Source: Cynocephalus volans (lineage: Eukaryota > Chordata > Mammalia > Dermoptera > Cynocephalidae). From it: a stretch of DNA of 64,000 bases. Position numbers and translations under genes: made by a program. The notes beneath the pieces were generated by a model. It did not search any database and was not told where the DNA came from. It saw only the letters and a list, made by a program, of their open reading frames with translations. Every line of letters begins with the position of its first letter. Position 1 is the stretch's first letter. Below are positions 48,000 through 60,207 of the stretch, in pieces. The stretch covers positions 160,929,869 through 160,993,868 of the forward strand of contig NC_084463.1 in NCBI RefSeq assembly GCF_027409185.1. The letters run 5' to 3'.

Positions 48000-48644
48000 G
48001 GCAAGACTGCTTCATGGGTGGTGGTGTGTTTTTCCATCAGGATGGACATAGTACCTCGTGTCTCTCTTTTTGTGAGGTTCACTGCCAAAGATGATCATTG
48101 CCTAGATCCTTTAATTCACTAGAGGTTACAAAACTGATATCCTAAAACTGATATTCTAAGTCTAAATCTTCATTTACTAGCTGAAATATGTCTATAAAGA
48201 AAAGCTCCCCCTCAACAACCATTTAGTTGCCCATTGGTACAGTGAGAATAAGAAAGGCAAAATAATTGCTTGGTTCTTTTATTTCCCAGTGTTTAAAATA
48301 ATGAGTTGTTTTCCTAGCGTGTTCCAACGGTGACCTTTTAAAAGAGTATCGTTATTAAATAATGGATTATTAGCATTTTTATAGGTTTCACTTAATCGTG
48401 GTCATTATTGTTGTTGAGGCACAAATTGTCCCCTCTTTTGCCAACGGAAGCCTCTTCAAGTTAACTCCTGAATCTTTTTGATATGATGCTGGTAGTCTTT
48501 TATAGGTTTCCTTGTTTTTCAGTACAATAAGACATTCTTGGCTCATCTTGTACATTTTCTGCCCCAGACTAGGAATCATCCATTTCTCCATGAATCCCTG
48601 ATTCCTTTTACTGGGAAATGATATTTAGTAATCCGATCTGACAC
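48000..48644. repeat. Old interspersed repeat, family uncertain
   Basis: Resembles an old L1-type 3' UTR in antisense (GCCTCTTCAAGTTAACTCCT, CTTGGCTCATCTTGTACATT). It resumes after the LTR at 49000-49038. Confidence 0.45.
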
Positions 48645-48999
48645 TGTAAACATAGAAATCCCCCACACTCGTGTACACACCGTAGAACTAACTTCGTTTT
48701 CCCTTTATTTCTCACCCTTAATGATTAACAAAGACTATCAAAAGCAGACGTCCTGTCTTGTCCTATGCATCTCTCAAAGCATCCTGTCTCGCCCGATACA
48801 TTTACCTGTATAAACCCCAACCCTCAGTCAATTAGGGAAGCAGTTGGGACTTCAACTTCTGTCTTCTGGTCGGCGTCTTCCGAAATAAAAGGCCTTTCCT
48901 TTAAGTTCTGTCTGGTGGGTGTGACTGGTGATCCTATAGCGGTGAGCACTCAGGCCCACATGGTCAGGGATCCCCCCGGTGACTTGTTGGTTACCAACA
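48645..48999 (+). mobile_element. Class I-like LTR (short), family uncertain
   Basis: About 355 bp, from TGTAAACATAGAAATCCCCC to GTTGGTTACCAACA, with a U3/R-like ACCTGTATAAACCCCAACCC and a poly(A) signal (CGAAATAAAAGGCC). It interrupts an older repeat. No clear target duplication. Confidence 0.55.
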
Positions 49000-49051
49000 T
49001 TAGATGTATTTGTTGCTACTGGGTTGGCCGTTGTTTGAAGATGTTTTCAGT

Positions 49052-49166
49052 GTGGGGCTGGCCAGTTAGCTCAGTTAGTTAGAGTGTGGCCTTGTAACAC
49101 CAACATCAAGGGTTTGGTTCCCTGTACCAGCCAGCTGCCAAAATACCAAAACCAAAACACAAAAAT
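49052..49166 (+). mobile_element. CYN SINE (tRNA-Ile-like form)
   Basis: GGCCAGTTAGCTCAGTTAGT, GTACCAGCCAGCTGCC, tail (CCAAAA)n. Flanked by AGATGTTTTCAGT (49039-49051, 49167-49179). Confidence 0.93.
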
Positions 49167-49337
49167 AGATGTTTTCAGTATACAAACCTAGGAAATATGC
49201 ATTTTTTTTCTTTTAAAGATAAAATGCATCATGAGTTCATATTTTTACTTCTAGGACTACAGGGTTTTCCCATGCTGAAAAAGCCCAGTTCTCAGTGACT
49301 TTGTTTCACACTACATACACAACAGTCTTAGAATAAA

Positions 49338-49412
49338 AATAGCGTGTTATGACACCATGGTCAAGTGTTCAGATCCCAAACTGGCCAGCCTCCAAAAAGA
49401 AAGAAAGAAACA
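49338..49412 (+). mobile_element. CYN SINE, 5'-truncated
   Basis: GCGTGTTATGACACCATGGT, CAGATCCCAAACTGGCCAGC, (AAAG)n tail. Confidence 0.75.
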
Positions 49413-50215
49413 GCAACACTACAGCTAACAATATGAATACCAAACCAGCTGAAGAGCATTTTTTTGCAGTGTGCGGCTGGGTCTGGTCACCCTAAAGGCC
49501 ATCGACCTGATTTAGGCTGCTCACCTCAGTCTCAGAATTGGTGCCACCGTGGCTAGTCAGTCACAGGGGCACCAGCAGTGGCTGCAGTCCAAGAACCGGG
49601 CCACCGAGAAGGTGTCAGGGACCCAGAAGGGAAGGAACTGGAGGCGAAAGCAGACCAAAGAAGCTCGGGCTGAAACTGAATAGAACCTCCTGCAGAAGGA
49701 GAAAGCTGCAGCTCTGGGACCCCAGGCAGTTGTGGCGCTGAGGTGGAGGAGACCCAGAGGAGATGACTGTCCTCCAGACCTCTTTCTGGGAACAGGAAGG
49801 AAGTCTTGGATAACCTCTTGGCCTTTGTCTGTGACATCCGGCCAGAAGTCCATGAAAGCCATCGCATAAATGCATAATAGCAGCAGAAGAAAGAAGCACC
49901 TATTCCATGAACTGGCGTTTTAGATGCTCTTATGGAAATTGAAGCTTAGCAAAGCTCCTTATATTCTTATGAAAAAGGCATTAAATTACTTCTGTATGTT
50001 ATGTAGTAGGTCTCTTTACATTTTGGAGAGTTGCAAATCTAGATTCTTTGTATAGACTTAGAACTTATCCAAAGATCTTTGTATCTTGTATTTCTTAGAA
50101 ATTTAATGGGTATATGTTGTCTGTTTTTCTGTGCCTTTTTGCTCAAACAACCTATATATCAATGTTGACTTCTTTCTTAGATCTAGTAAAACAAACAAAA
50201 AACAAACCAAACCCA

Positions 50216-50310
50216 GGCCCGTTAGCTCAGTTGGTTAGAGCGTGGAGCTAATAACACCAAGGTCCAGGGTTTGATCCCTGTACAAGCCAGCTGCCAAAAA
50301 ACCAAAAAGT
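50216..50310 (+). mobile_element. CYN SINE, best-preserved tRNA-Ile form
   Basis: 50216-50289 is a full 74-base tRNA-like unit: A box TTAGCTCAGTTGG, anticodon position AAT (50250-50252) as in tRNA-Ile(AAU), B box GGTTTGATCCC, and a 3' GCCA. Five of seven acceptor pairs remain. The tail is (CCAAAA)n. Confidence 0.93.
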
Positions 50311-50544
50311 CAAGAACACAACAACAAAACACACAATTATTTGAAGTAAGAAAGGGATTAAATAACTTTTCCCCCTAACGCTTTCTTGAAAGTCAGGGGA
50401 TTTATCTATGAAAAAGTAGTAAATAGTTATTTGTAACCTGTGTGAAGTAGCAGCCATCCTTAAAGAACTCCATTCCAGCTAAGGTTAGAACAATGAATAC
50501 TAGTATAGTTGTTTAGGCTGCTTTTAATTTCTCTCTCTTTTTTT

Positions 50545-50702
50545 TTTTAAAGATGACCAGTAAGGGGATCTTAATCCTTGACTTGGTGTTGTCAGCACCA
50601 CACTCACCCAGCGAGCAAACCGGCCATCCCTATATGGGATCCGAACCCATGGCCTTGGTGTTATCAGCACCGCACTCTCCCGAGTGAACCACGGGCCGGC
50701 CC
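50545..50702 (-). mobile_element. CYN SINE, dimeric
   Basis: Minus strand: GGGCCGGCCCGTGGTTCACT ... CCTTACTGGTCATC. It sits in the probable processed pseudogene. Confidence 0.9.
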
Positions 50703-50820
50703 AAGTTTCTCTTAATCAAAATTACTAGATGATAGAATTCAAGAACTTGTTACATGTTACTACTTGGTGTACTGATAATCATTTAAAAATAAAGGCTCTT
50801 TGTTATGCAAAAAAAAAAAA

Positions 50821-51125
50821 ATTTTTTTTGTAGCTTTTTGTCCTTAAGGTATATTCCACTAGGGATGTACAGTGAAATTACTGTTTTTTAAAGTCACTTA
50901 ACTGGCCAGGTACCAAAAAAAAAAAAGTCACTTAGCTCTTTAAATTTTTACTTTTTTTTTTTATAGATATGTAATGTTTTACATGTTTCCTAAGTAAAAT
51001 CTTCAAAGTAAGATATTCTCAGAGAAACCTAATGCCTTTCTCTATTCTCTCCACCCCTTTCTCTCCTGTCCTCTTTAAGTAACCTATAAAAATATTTAGT
51101 TTAATGGCCAGCTGTCCCTCTCCCC
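50821..51125. other. AT-rich sequence with short CYN trace
   Basis: Contains AACTGGCCAGGTACC with an A12 run near 50900-50925, probably a SINE tail flanked by AGTCACTTA repeats. The rest is unassigned. Confidence 0.4.
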
Positions 51126-51129
51126 AAAT

Positions 51130-53205
51130 ATGTAGTTTGTCTTTCCACTTTTTACTCTTTTAAAGTATTAGCATCAATGTATGTATATTGAATGTACAAT
51201 ATTTTGTTGAGGATTTTTGCACTGATGTTCATAAGAGACATTAGCCTGTAGTTTTCCTTTCTTGTAATGTTTTTATCTGGTTTTGGTATTAAGGTAATGC
51301 TGTCATCACAGAATGAGTTAGGAAATATCCGCTCTGCTATTTTCTGGAAGAGATTGCAGAGAATTGTTATCATTTCTTTCTTAAATTGTTCTTAAATTCA
51401 CTAAGGAAACCATCGGGGCCTGGTGCTTTCTTTTTTGGAAGGTCATTTATTATTGACCCAATTTTTTAAAATGATATAGGCCTATTCAGATGATCTATTT
51501 CTCCTCATGTAAGTTTTGGTACTTTGGCCTTTGAAGGAATTGGTCCATTTCATTTATCAAATTTGTGGGCATACAGTTCTTCATAATGTCCATGGGATCT
51601 GTAGTAATGACTCCTCTTTCATTTCTGATATTAGAACTTGTGTCTTTTCTCTTTTTTTCTCAGTTAGCCTGGCTAGAAGTTTTTTTAATTTTAGCAGTCT
51701 TTTTATAGAGCCAGTTTTCAGTTTGATTATTTTTTCTCCATTGATTTCCTATTTTCAGTTTCATTGATTTCTGCTCTAATTTTTCTTATTTCTCTTTCTC
51801 TGATTGTTATAAGCTTATATCATTCTTCTCCCTCTAGTTTCCTAAAGTGGAAGCTTAGATTGTTGATTTTAGGTCTTTCTTCATTTTAACACATGCATTC
51901 AATGCTATAAGCTTTTCTCTAAATACCACTTTCACTAAATCCCATAGATTTAGGTAAGTTGTATTTTCTTTTTCTAATGAGTTAATTAATTTGGGGGCAG
52001 ATGGCTGGTATGGGGATCTGCACATTTTTCATTGTACATGTTTTTAGGGTACAGTTTGTTGTTTCATTACATGCATATATTGTATAATGATCCAATCAGA
52101 ATAGTTAGCATATCCATCACCTAAACATTTATCATTTCTTTGTGTAGTTGTATTTTCATTTCATTTAGTTCAAGATATTTAAATTTTTCTCTTGATACTT
52201 CTTTGACCCATGTATTATTTCAAAATATGTTGTTTAATCTACAGATACTTAGGGATTTTCCACTATCTTTCTGTTATTGATTTCTAGTTTAAAAATGCCA
52301 TCATGGTCCAAGAGCCTATGAGGGTACTTCAAAAAATTCATGGAAAGATTGGAGTTATCTTTTAATTCTATTTTTCCTCAAACTTTTGAAGTGCCCTCAT
52401 ACTTTGTATAATTTCTATTTGTTAAGTGTGTTTTATGGCCAAAAATATGGGCTATCTTGGTGAATGTTTTATGTGCACTTGAGAAGACCAATGCATTCTG
52501 CTGTTGTTGGATGAAGTATTCTATAATCTATAAATATTTCATGATCTATAGATGTATTCTGTAATTAAATCCAGTTGGCTGATGGAGCTGTTCAGTTCAA
52601 CTACCTCCTTACTAATTCTCTGCCTGCTGGATCTGTTAGTTACTGAAAGAAGGGTGTTGAAGTCTCCAGCAAAATAGTGGATTTGTCTATTTCTCCTTGT
52701 TTTATCAAGTTTTTTGCTTCACATGTTTTGACGCTCTGTTGTTAGGCACATAAACATTAAGGATTGCTCTGTCTTGGAAAATCAACCCTGTTATCATTTT
52801 ATAATTCTCCTCTTTATCCCTGATAATTTTCCTTGTTCTCAAGTCTGCTTTGTCTGAAATTAAAATGCCTACTCCAGCTTTCCGTTGATTCATGTCAGCA
52901 TGGCATATCTTTCTCCATCCTTTTACTATTAATCTGTCTGTGTCTTTATATTTAAAGTGTGTTTCTTGTGGACATTGTTTAGTTGGGTCTTGTATTTTTT
53001 TATACATATGAACAGTCTCTGTCTTTTAATTGGTATATTCATATTTAAAGTGATTATTGATATAGTTGGTTTAATATGTACCACGTTTTCTATTTACTAT
53101 ACTTTTCTTTTTAAAATCTTCCTGTCTTTTTCTGCCTTCTCTGGATTTAATTGGCATTTTATATAATTCCATTATTTTCTCCTCTCTTAACATATTCCTT
53201 ACACT
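51130..53205 (-). mobile_element. Long L1 antisense stretch
   Basis: Antisense ORF2 (reverse transcriptase to endonuclease) with decayed frames: the minus frames at 51152-51373 and 52705-53007 hold L1 reverse-transcriptase and endonuclease pieces. It includes a small insertion near 52010-52170 and a mariner-type MITE at 52319. Confidence 0.8.
52319..52399. mobile_element. 81-bp mariner-type MITE
   Basis: Inverted termini GAGGGTACTTCAAAA (left) and TTTTGAAGTGCCCTC (right), inside a TA duplication (52317-52318, 52400-52401). A palindromic non-autonomous Tc1/mariner derivative placed in the L1. Confidence 0.8.
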
Positions 53206-53211
53206 TTATTT

Positions 53212-53450
53212 GGGGGTGGAGGGGTTTAAACAACAGAAATTTACTTTATCACAGTTCTGGAAGCTAGAAGTCCAAGATCAAGGTTCTGGCTGATTTGGTT
53301 TCTAGTGAGGACTGTCTTCCTGGCTTGCAGGTGGCTGCCTTCTTCCTATGTCCTCACTTGACCTTTGCTCAGAAGCTGGGAAAGGGGAGAGAACAGAGGG
53401 GAAGAGAGGGAGAGAGAAGTCTCTTTCTCCCTTTTCTGTAACTTTTTTTT
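53212..53450 (-). mobile_element. Partial MaLR-type LTR, antisense
   Basis: TTAAACAACAGAAATTTACT, TCACAGTTCTGGAAGCTAGA, cut before the other end. Confidence 0.6.
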
Positions 53451-53471
53451 TCCTCTAAGAAGTAGACTTTA

Positions 53472-53623
53472 GGGCCGACCCGGTGGCGCACTCGGGAGAG
53501 TGCAGTGCTGGGAGCGCAGCGACGCTCCCGCAGCGGGTTCGGATCCTATATAGGAAGGGCCCGTGCACTCACTGGCTGAGTGCCGGTCACGAAAAAAGAC
53601 AAAAAAAAAAAAAAAAAAAAAAA
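53472..53623 (+). mobile_element. CYN SINE, GC-rich form
   Basis: GGGCCGACCCGGTGGCGCAC, GGTTCGGATCC, GTGCCGGTCACG and a 25-base A tail. Flanked by AAGAAGTAGACTTTA (53457-53471, 53624-53638). A long A tail and clean duplication suggest a young insertion. Confidence 0.94.
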
Positions 53624-53639
53624 AAGAAGTAGACTTTAT

Positions 53640-56600
53640 TTTTATAGCTGTTTTAGGTTTACAGAGAAATTGAGCAGAAAGTACAGACAATTCCCATAAA
53701 CCCCTCCCCCACAGTTTCTTCTACTATTGACGTGTGAAGTTACTTTGATACATTTGTTACAATTATGAACCAATATTGATCTAGTATTATTAACTCCATT
53801 TTACATTAGGGTTCCCTCTTTCTGTTGCACAGTTCTGTGGGTTTTGCCAAATGCAGACTGTCGTGTGTTCGCCATTATGGTATAAAGAATAGTTTCTTGT
53901 GCTAAAACTCCTCTGTAATCTATGTATTCATCCTTCCCTCAATCCTTCTTCCCTTGAAACCCTGGCAATCACTGTATTGTTTTTTTCCCATTAACTCAAA
54001 CATGTACTATTTCTTTGTGTTGGGAGCATTCAGAATCCTCTCTTCCAGCTAATTGAAAGAATACAACAGATTGCTGTTAATTATAGTCACCCTGTGGTGC
54101 TATAGAACACTAGGTGCCACTCATTCCTCCTATGTAGCTGTAACGTTGTGTCCATTAACCAACCTGGCACTATCTTCCCTCCCCCTACTGATATTTTTAA
54201 AAACATTTTTAGTGGTTGCCCTAGCGTTGCTTTTTTTTTTTTTTCTTTTAAATTACTCAACACTTTAAATATTTCCCTCTACTCTTTCCTTGCTCGCATA
54301 GCTTCTGATGAGAAGTCTTATGTAATTCTTATCCTTGTTTCTCTGTAGGGAAGGCATTTTTTTCCCTCTGATTTCTTTTAAGATTTTCTCTTTGTCTTTG
54401 GCTTTTCTGCTTTTGCATATGATGTGCCCAGGTATAGCTTGTTTGTTTTAATTTTCCCACCTTTTATTGTGCTAAACTATGCATAACATAAGAGGTATCA
54501 TCTTAACCATTTTAAGTGTACAGTTCAGTGGCATTATATACATTCATAATGCTGTGCAACCACCACCACCATACAGCTCCATAGCTCTTTTTATACTGAA
54601 AAACTGAAATATTTTACCCACTAAGCAATAATTCTTAATTCTCCCCTTCCCCCCCCTAGACCCTGGAAAGTACCATTCTACTGTCTGTCTCTGATTTTGA
54701 CTAAGTACCTCGTATAAGTGGAATCGTACAGTACGTCTTTTTGTGACAGGCTTATCTTACTTAGCATTAATGTCCTCAAGTGTCACTCATGTTGTAGCAT
54801 TCGGCAGAGTAACATCACATTGCATCGTGCATATTCCACATTTTTCTTGTAATCCGTTTATCTGTTGATAGACACTTGGATAGCTTCCATGTTTCAGCTG
54901 TTGTGAATAAGGCTGCTATAAACATGGGTGTACAGATATCTCTTTGACACCCTGCTTTCAATTCTTTTGGATGTATACCTGGAAGTGGAATTGCAGGATC
55001 ATGTGGTAATTCTATTTTTAATGCTTTTGAGGCACAGCCATAATGTTTTCCACAGAAGCAGGTACCATTTTACATATTCACCAACAGTGCACAGACTTCC
55101 AATTTTTCCACATCCTCACCAACCCTTGTTACTTTCTGGGGTTTTGTTTGTTTGTCTGTTTTATTGGTAGCAGTCATTCTAATGGATGTGAGGTGGTGTC
55201 TCATTGTACTTTTGATTTGCATTTCCCTAGTGATTAGTGATCTTGAGCTTCTTCATGTGTTTATTTTGCCCATTTTTGAACTGGGTTCTTCTTTTTTTGT
55301 TGTTTTTGAGTTTTAGGTGTTCTTTATATATTCTGGATATTAATGTGTTATGAGACATATGATTTGGAAATATTTTTTCCCATTCTGTGCGTTGCCTTTT
55401 CACTCTGTTGATATTGTCTTTTGGAGCACAAAATATTCTAACTTTCATGAAGTCCAATATATCTATTTTCTCTTTTCTTGCCTGTGCCTTTGGTGTCATA
55501 GCCAAGAAATCATTGTCACATCCAATGTTGTGAAGTTTTGTCCTATATTTTCTTCTAACAGTTTTATATTTTTAGGTTTTACATTTAGGTATTTGATCCA
55601 TTTTGAGTTAACTTTTGTATAGAGTGTTAGGTAAGAATCCAGCTTCATTCTTTTGTGTGTGTATATCCAGTTTTCCCAGCACCATTTGTTGAGAAGACTG
55701 TTCTGACCCCATTGAGTGGTCTTGGAACCCTTGTCAAAAATAATTTGAACATATATTTGAAGGTTTATTCCTGGACTCTCTATTCTATTCCATTGATCTA
55801 TATATCTATATTTTTGCCAGTAACACATTGTTTGGATTACTGTAGATTTATAGTAAGTTTTGAAATCAGGAAGTGTTAGTTCTCCAGCTTCATTCTTCTT
55901 TTTCAGGATTGTTTTGGCTATTTGTGATCCCTTGAGATTCCATATGAATTTTAGGATTTTTTTATTTTTCTGCCAAAAACATCATTGGGATTTTGGTAGG
56001 GGTTGCATTAAATGTGTAGATTGCTTTGGGTGGTATTGATATCTTAATGATATTAACACTTCTAATCCATGAACATGGGATGTATTTCTATTTATTTATG
56101 TCTTTTTAAATTTCTTTCAGCAATGTTTTGCAGTTTTTATTATACAAGTCTCTTACCTCCTTGGTTAAGTAATTCATAAGTATTTTATTCTTTTTCATGC
56201 CATTATAAATAGAATTATTTTTGTAATTTCCTTTTCAGATTTTTCATTCTATATTCTAACTAATTTTGAGGTGTTAACTTTGTATCTGCTACTTTGCTGA
56301 AATCATTTATTAGTTCTGACAGGTATTTTGTGTCATCTTTAGAGTTTTCCACATATAAGATCATATCATTTGTGAACAAAGATAATTTTAATTTTTCCTT
56401 TCCAATTTGGATGACTTTTATTTCTTTTTCTTGCCTAATTGCTGTACAAAGAACTTCCAGTACTATATTAAAAGGAAGTGGTGAAAGTGGGCATCCTGGC
56501 CTTGTTCCTGATATTAGAGGAAATGCTTTCAGTCTTTCACTGTTGAGTGTGATGTTCACTGTGGGTTTTTCATATATGGCTTTTTGTTATGATGAGGTAA

Positions 56601-57127
56601 TTTTCTTCCTAGTTTGTTTACCTTTTTTGGGGGGGGAGCAGCTGGCCAGTAGGGGATCCAAACCCTTGACTTTGGTGTTACCAACATCAACTCTAACCAA
56701 CTAGCTATTTGGCTAGCTGAAATTTATTTTTAATCATTAAAGGGTGTTGCATTTTGTCAAATGCTTTTTCCACAAGAATTGAGATGATCAATAAAGTTTT
56801 TTTTCCTTCATTCTGTCAGTATGGTGTATTATATTGATCAATTTTCATGTGTTAAACCATTCTTGCATTCCAGAAATAAATCCCACTTGATCATGGTGTA
56901 TAATCCTTTAATATGCTAGTATTTTGTTGAGGTCTTTTGCAGCAATGTTTATAAGGGGTATTGGTCTGTAGTTTTTTTTCCCTACTAATATCTCTTTCTG
57001 GGTTTGGTATCAGGGTAATGCTGGCCTCATAGTATGAGTTAGGGAGTGTTCCCTCCTCTTCAAAATTTTTGGAAAAGTGTGAAAGGATTGGTATCAGTTC
57101 TACTTTAAACATTTGGTAGAATTCACC
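53640..57127 (-). mobile_element. L1 antisense block (3' UTR through ORF2)
   Basis: Continuous antisense L1 of mixed age: 3' regions at 53640-54900, then ORF2 (minus frames 55227-55505, 55496-55828, 56260-56559, 56891-57112 carry ORF2-like pieces). One CYN SINE lies at about 56615-56722. No intact frame. Confidence 0.8.
56615..56722 (-). mobile_element. CYN SINE (tRNA-Ile-like form)
   Basis: Minus strand: TAGTTGGTTAGAGTTGATGT, GGTTTGGATCCCCTACTGGC, beside a G9 run. Confidence 0.82.
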
Positions 57128-57675
57128 TGTATAAGTCTCTTTCTGTTGCTTATTACAGAAATACCCCTAAATGGGTAATTTATAAAGAAACAATATTTAT
57201 TGCTTGTAGTTTTGGAGGCAGGGAAGTGCAAAGTCCAGAGATCCCATCTGTTGAGGGCCTTGTTTGTGGTGGCTGGTGACTCTACAGCAACACAGGGTAT
57301 CACATGGTGAATGTGGCTTGAGCAAGACAGAGGGAGAGCTACTCATGCACTCTCCTTTTAAAGCCATCAGACCATGCCCATGACCACCATTAAACCATCA
57401 ATGGATTAATCCATTCACTAGGGCATGGTCCTCAGAATCTAGTCTCCTCTTCAAGGGGGCTGGCCATTTAGCTCAGTTGGTTAGAATGCAGTGTTGATAA
57501 CACCAAGGTCAAGGGTTTGATCCCCATACTGGCCAGCTGCCAAAAGAAAAAAAAAATCTTCAAAGCCCCACCTTTCAAGTACCATAATAGGATTCCCCAC
57601 TCTCTTAACACTGTTACAGTGGGGGTTAAGTTTCTAATACATGGGACTTTAGGGGATACAATCCTATCCATAGCA
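57128..57675 (-). mobile_element. MaLR LTR copy D (3' LTR of provirus 2), with SINE
   Basis: Antisense LTR from TGTATAAGTCTCTTTCTGTT to ATCCTATCCATAGCA. A CYN SINE (57459-57556) is inserted, flanked by TCTTCAA. Confidence 0.85.
57459..57556 (+). mobile_element. CYN SINE (tRNA-Ile-like form)
   Basis: GGCTGGCCATTTAGCTCAGT, TTTGATCCCCATACTGGCCA, short A tail. Confidence 0.9.
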
Positions 57676-59178
57676 TTCCCCATGTTCATGTCCTTCTCAC
57701 AGGGAGATACATTCATTCCACCCCCAATGTTTTAACTTGTTTCGACACAAAAGTCCAAAGTCCCATCTGTAAAATCAAAACAAGTTATCTGCTTCCAAGA
57801 TGCAATGGTGGTATAAGCATAGAGTACATATTTCCATTCAAAAAGGAAAAAATAGGCCAAAAGAAAAAAACAGGTCCTAAGCAAATCTGAAATCCAGGAG
57901 GGCAGACATTAAGTCTTACAGCTAGTGAATCATGTACTTTGACTCCATGTTGAATATTCTCTGTGCACTAGTGTGAGGATTAGGTCCTCAAGTCTTGGGC
58001 AGCCTGGTCCTATGGTTTTTCTAGTCTCTGGCCATGTTTTACTCCAAGGCTGGCATTTCATGCTGGTAGCTCTACAGATCTGGGTTCTCCATTATGGTGG
58101 TCCAACTCCCATGGCTCCACTAGGCATGGCACTGGTGGGGGTTCTGCTGCAACTCTGACCCCACATTCCTGCTGGGCATGACTCTAGTGAAGGTCATATG
58201 CAGTGACTCCTCCCCTGTGACAGATCTCTTTCTGGACCCCAGGCTTTTCCATACATCCTTTGAAATCTGGGTGGCACAGCTCTGCCATCCTGAAAATCTG
58301 CAGACTTAATACCCCATGAACACCAACAAGTCTTCTGCTTTGCATCTTCTGAAGCTGTGGATCTAGCTATGCCTGGGGCCAATTTAGCCACAGCTGGAGC
58401 AACCAGAGCAGCCAGGGTGTGGGGACCAGCATCCCAAGGTGGCCCTGGACAGTGAGCCCATGGAGGGCACCTCAGGCCTGTTTCCCAGAAATAATTCTCT
58501 TTCATTAGGCCTCCAGGCCTGTGATGGGAGATGATGACTCAGACCTCTGAAATGCCTGTTCAAGTCTTTTTTCCACTCTCTTGATAATCCCTTTCTTCTG
58601 TACTAATCTCCTTAACAAACAAAGACACCGTTTCACTCTGTACATGACCAGGCTGAAAGTTCTCCTTTTTTTTTCTTCTTTTTTTTGCCCTCTGCTTTCT
58701 TTTGAATTATAAATTCTGGCTTTATGTGATGCCTCTTCTGCCATAACTCAGCATAGGCTGTTGCAAGTAGTCATGCAGCTTCCTGAATGTTTGCTGCTTA
58801 GAAATTTCTTCCACCAAATAACCTAGTTCAGCACCTTTAAGTTCCATATTCCATAAAACTTTTGGGCATAAACAGAAAATTGAAGTTCTTTGCCAGTTCA
58901 TAACAAGAGTGTTCATTGACCCAGTTTCCAATAAGCTCCTCATTTACATCTGAAATCTTCTCTGTATGGCCTTTGCTGTCCAAATTTCTATCGGCATTCT
59001 GGTCACCACCATTTAACTAGTCTCTAAGACATTCTAAACTCTCTTCACCAGTATCTAGGCTTTTCCTAGCTGGTTCCTCCAAATTATTCCAGCCTCTGCC
59101 CAATACCCACTTCCAAAGCTGCTTCCACATTTTGAAGTATTTGTTATAAGGAACACCTCACTTCTGGTACCAATTTTC
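57676..59178 (-). mobile_element. MaLR internal region of provirus 2
   Basis: Parallel to 17711-19923 but without the class I LTR. It keeps a good primer-binding site for tRNA-Leu next to the 5' LTR (minus strand TGGTACCAGAAGTGAGGTG, 59172-59154). The gag-like frame is broken into short parts (58505-58744, 58722-58943). Confidence 0.8.
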
Positions 59179-59438
59179 TGTATTAGTCTGTTTCTGTTGC
59201 TTGTAACAGAAATATCTGAAACTGGGTAATTTATAAAGAAACAATATTTATTGCTTACAGTTTTGGAAGCTGGGAAGTCCAAAGTCCAGGGAACATCTGG
59301 TGAGGGCCTTGTTGGTGGTGGGTGGTGACTCTACAGCAATGCAAGGTATCATATGGCAAATGTGGCTTAAGCAAGAGAGAGAGAGCTTCTCACACACTCT
59401 CTTTTTAAAGCCACCAGAACCACACCCATGACCACCAC
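59179..59438 (-). mobile_element. MaLR LTR copy E (5' LTR of provirus 2), truncated
   Basis: From TGTATTAGTCTGTTTCTGTT to CCCATGACCACCAC; the remaining 140 or so bases are missing, replaced by copy F. Confidence 0.85.
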
Positions 59439-59842
59439 TGTATTAGACTGTGTTGCTTACAACAAAATACCTGGAATCGAGTAATTTGTAAGAAAACAAA
59501 ACTTGCTGCTTACAGTTTTGGAGGCTGGGAAGTCCAAAGTATAGGGAACACATCTGGTGAAGACCTTGTTGATGGTGACAGTGATGCAGGGGTCTCACAT
59601 GAAAGAATGGTACAGCAGAGCTAACTCCTCACTCTTACTCCTTTTAAAGCCCTTGAACCATGCTCATGACTGCCATGAAACCATCAATGAATTAACTCAT
59701 TTACTTGGGCATGGTCCTCACAATCTTCAAGGCCCCACCTTTCAATTACCATAATAGGATTTCCTACCCTCTTAACACTGTCACAGTGGGGACCAAGTTT
59801 CTAATATGTGAGACTGTAGGGGACACAGTTCAATCCATAGCA
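59439..59842 (-). mobile_element. MaLR LTR copy F, full length
   Basis: TGTATTAGACTGTGTTGCTT to TTCAATCCATAGCA. Joined head to tail with copy E. After it the sequence is L1, not the rest of copy E. Confidence 0.85.
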
Positions 59843-59849
59843 TCACCTA

Positions 59850-60207
59850 TGAAGCCATCAGGTCCAGTTTTACTTCTGTTATTGATTTCTACCTTCATCT
59901 TGTTGTGGTCAGAGAAGATACTTTGTAGGACATCTATCTTTTTTAATCTATTGAGACTTAATATGTGGCCTAAAATGTGGTCTATCCTGGAAAGTGTCCC
60001 ATGTGCACTTGAGAAGAATGTATATGCTCTTATTATTGGGTACATACACTATTCGGTATATGTCTGTTAGGTGTAGTTGGTTTACAATATTAAATGCTCT
60101 TTTTCTTACTTATCTCTGTTTGGTTGTTCTATCCATTACTGTGAGTGGGATATTGAAATCTCCAACTAATGTAGTAGAACTTCCTGGAGGTAAAAGATCT
60201 GTATACT
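59850..60207 (-). mobile_element. L1 fragment, antisense
   Basis: CCATCAGGTCCAGTTTTACT, GAGAAGAATGTATATGCTCT. Confidence 0.7.

Larger units (their letters stand above)
49413..50820 (+). pseudogene. Probable processed pseudogene, parent not identified
   Basis: Intronless sequence ending in a poly(A) signal (AATAAA, 50788-50793), 15 bases later a run of 12 A's, and SINEs inserted in what looks like a long 3' UTR. Plus-strand frames at 49470-49870 contain coding-like stretches (RNWRRKQTKEARAETE; EVLDNLLAFVCDIRPEVHES) in different frames, which suggests a frameshifted old copy of a small protein gene. I could not recognise the parent, and no flanking duplication was found. Confidence 0.45.

Noticed and set aside
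50216-50289. Functional tRNA-Ile(AAU) gene
   Set aside because: It has an A-rich tail, a mismatched acceptor stem and the CYN 3' extension (GCTGCC). It is one of many SINE copies.
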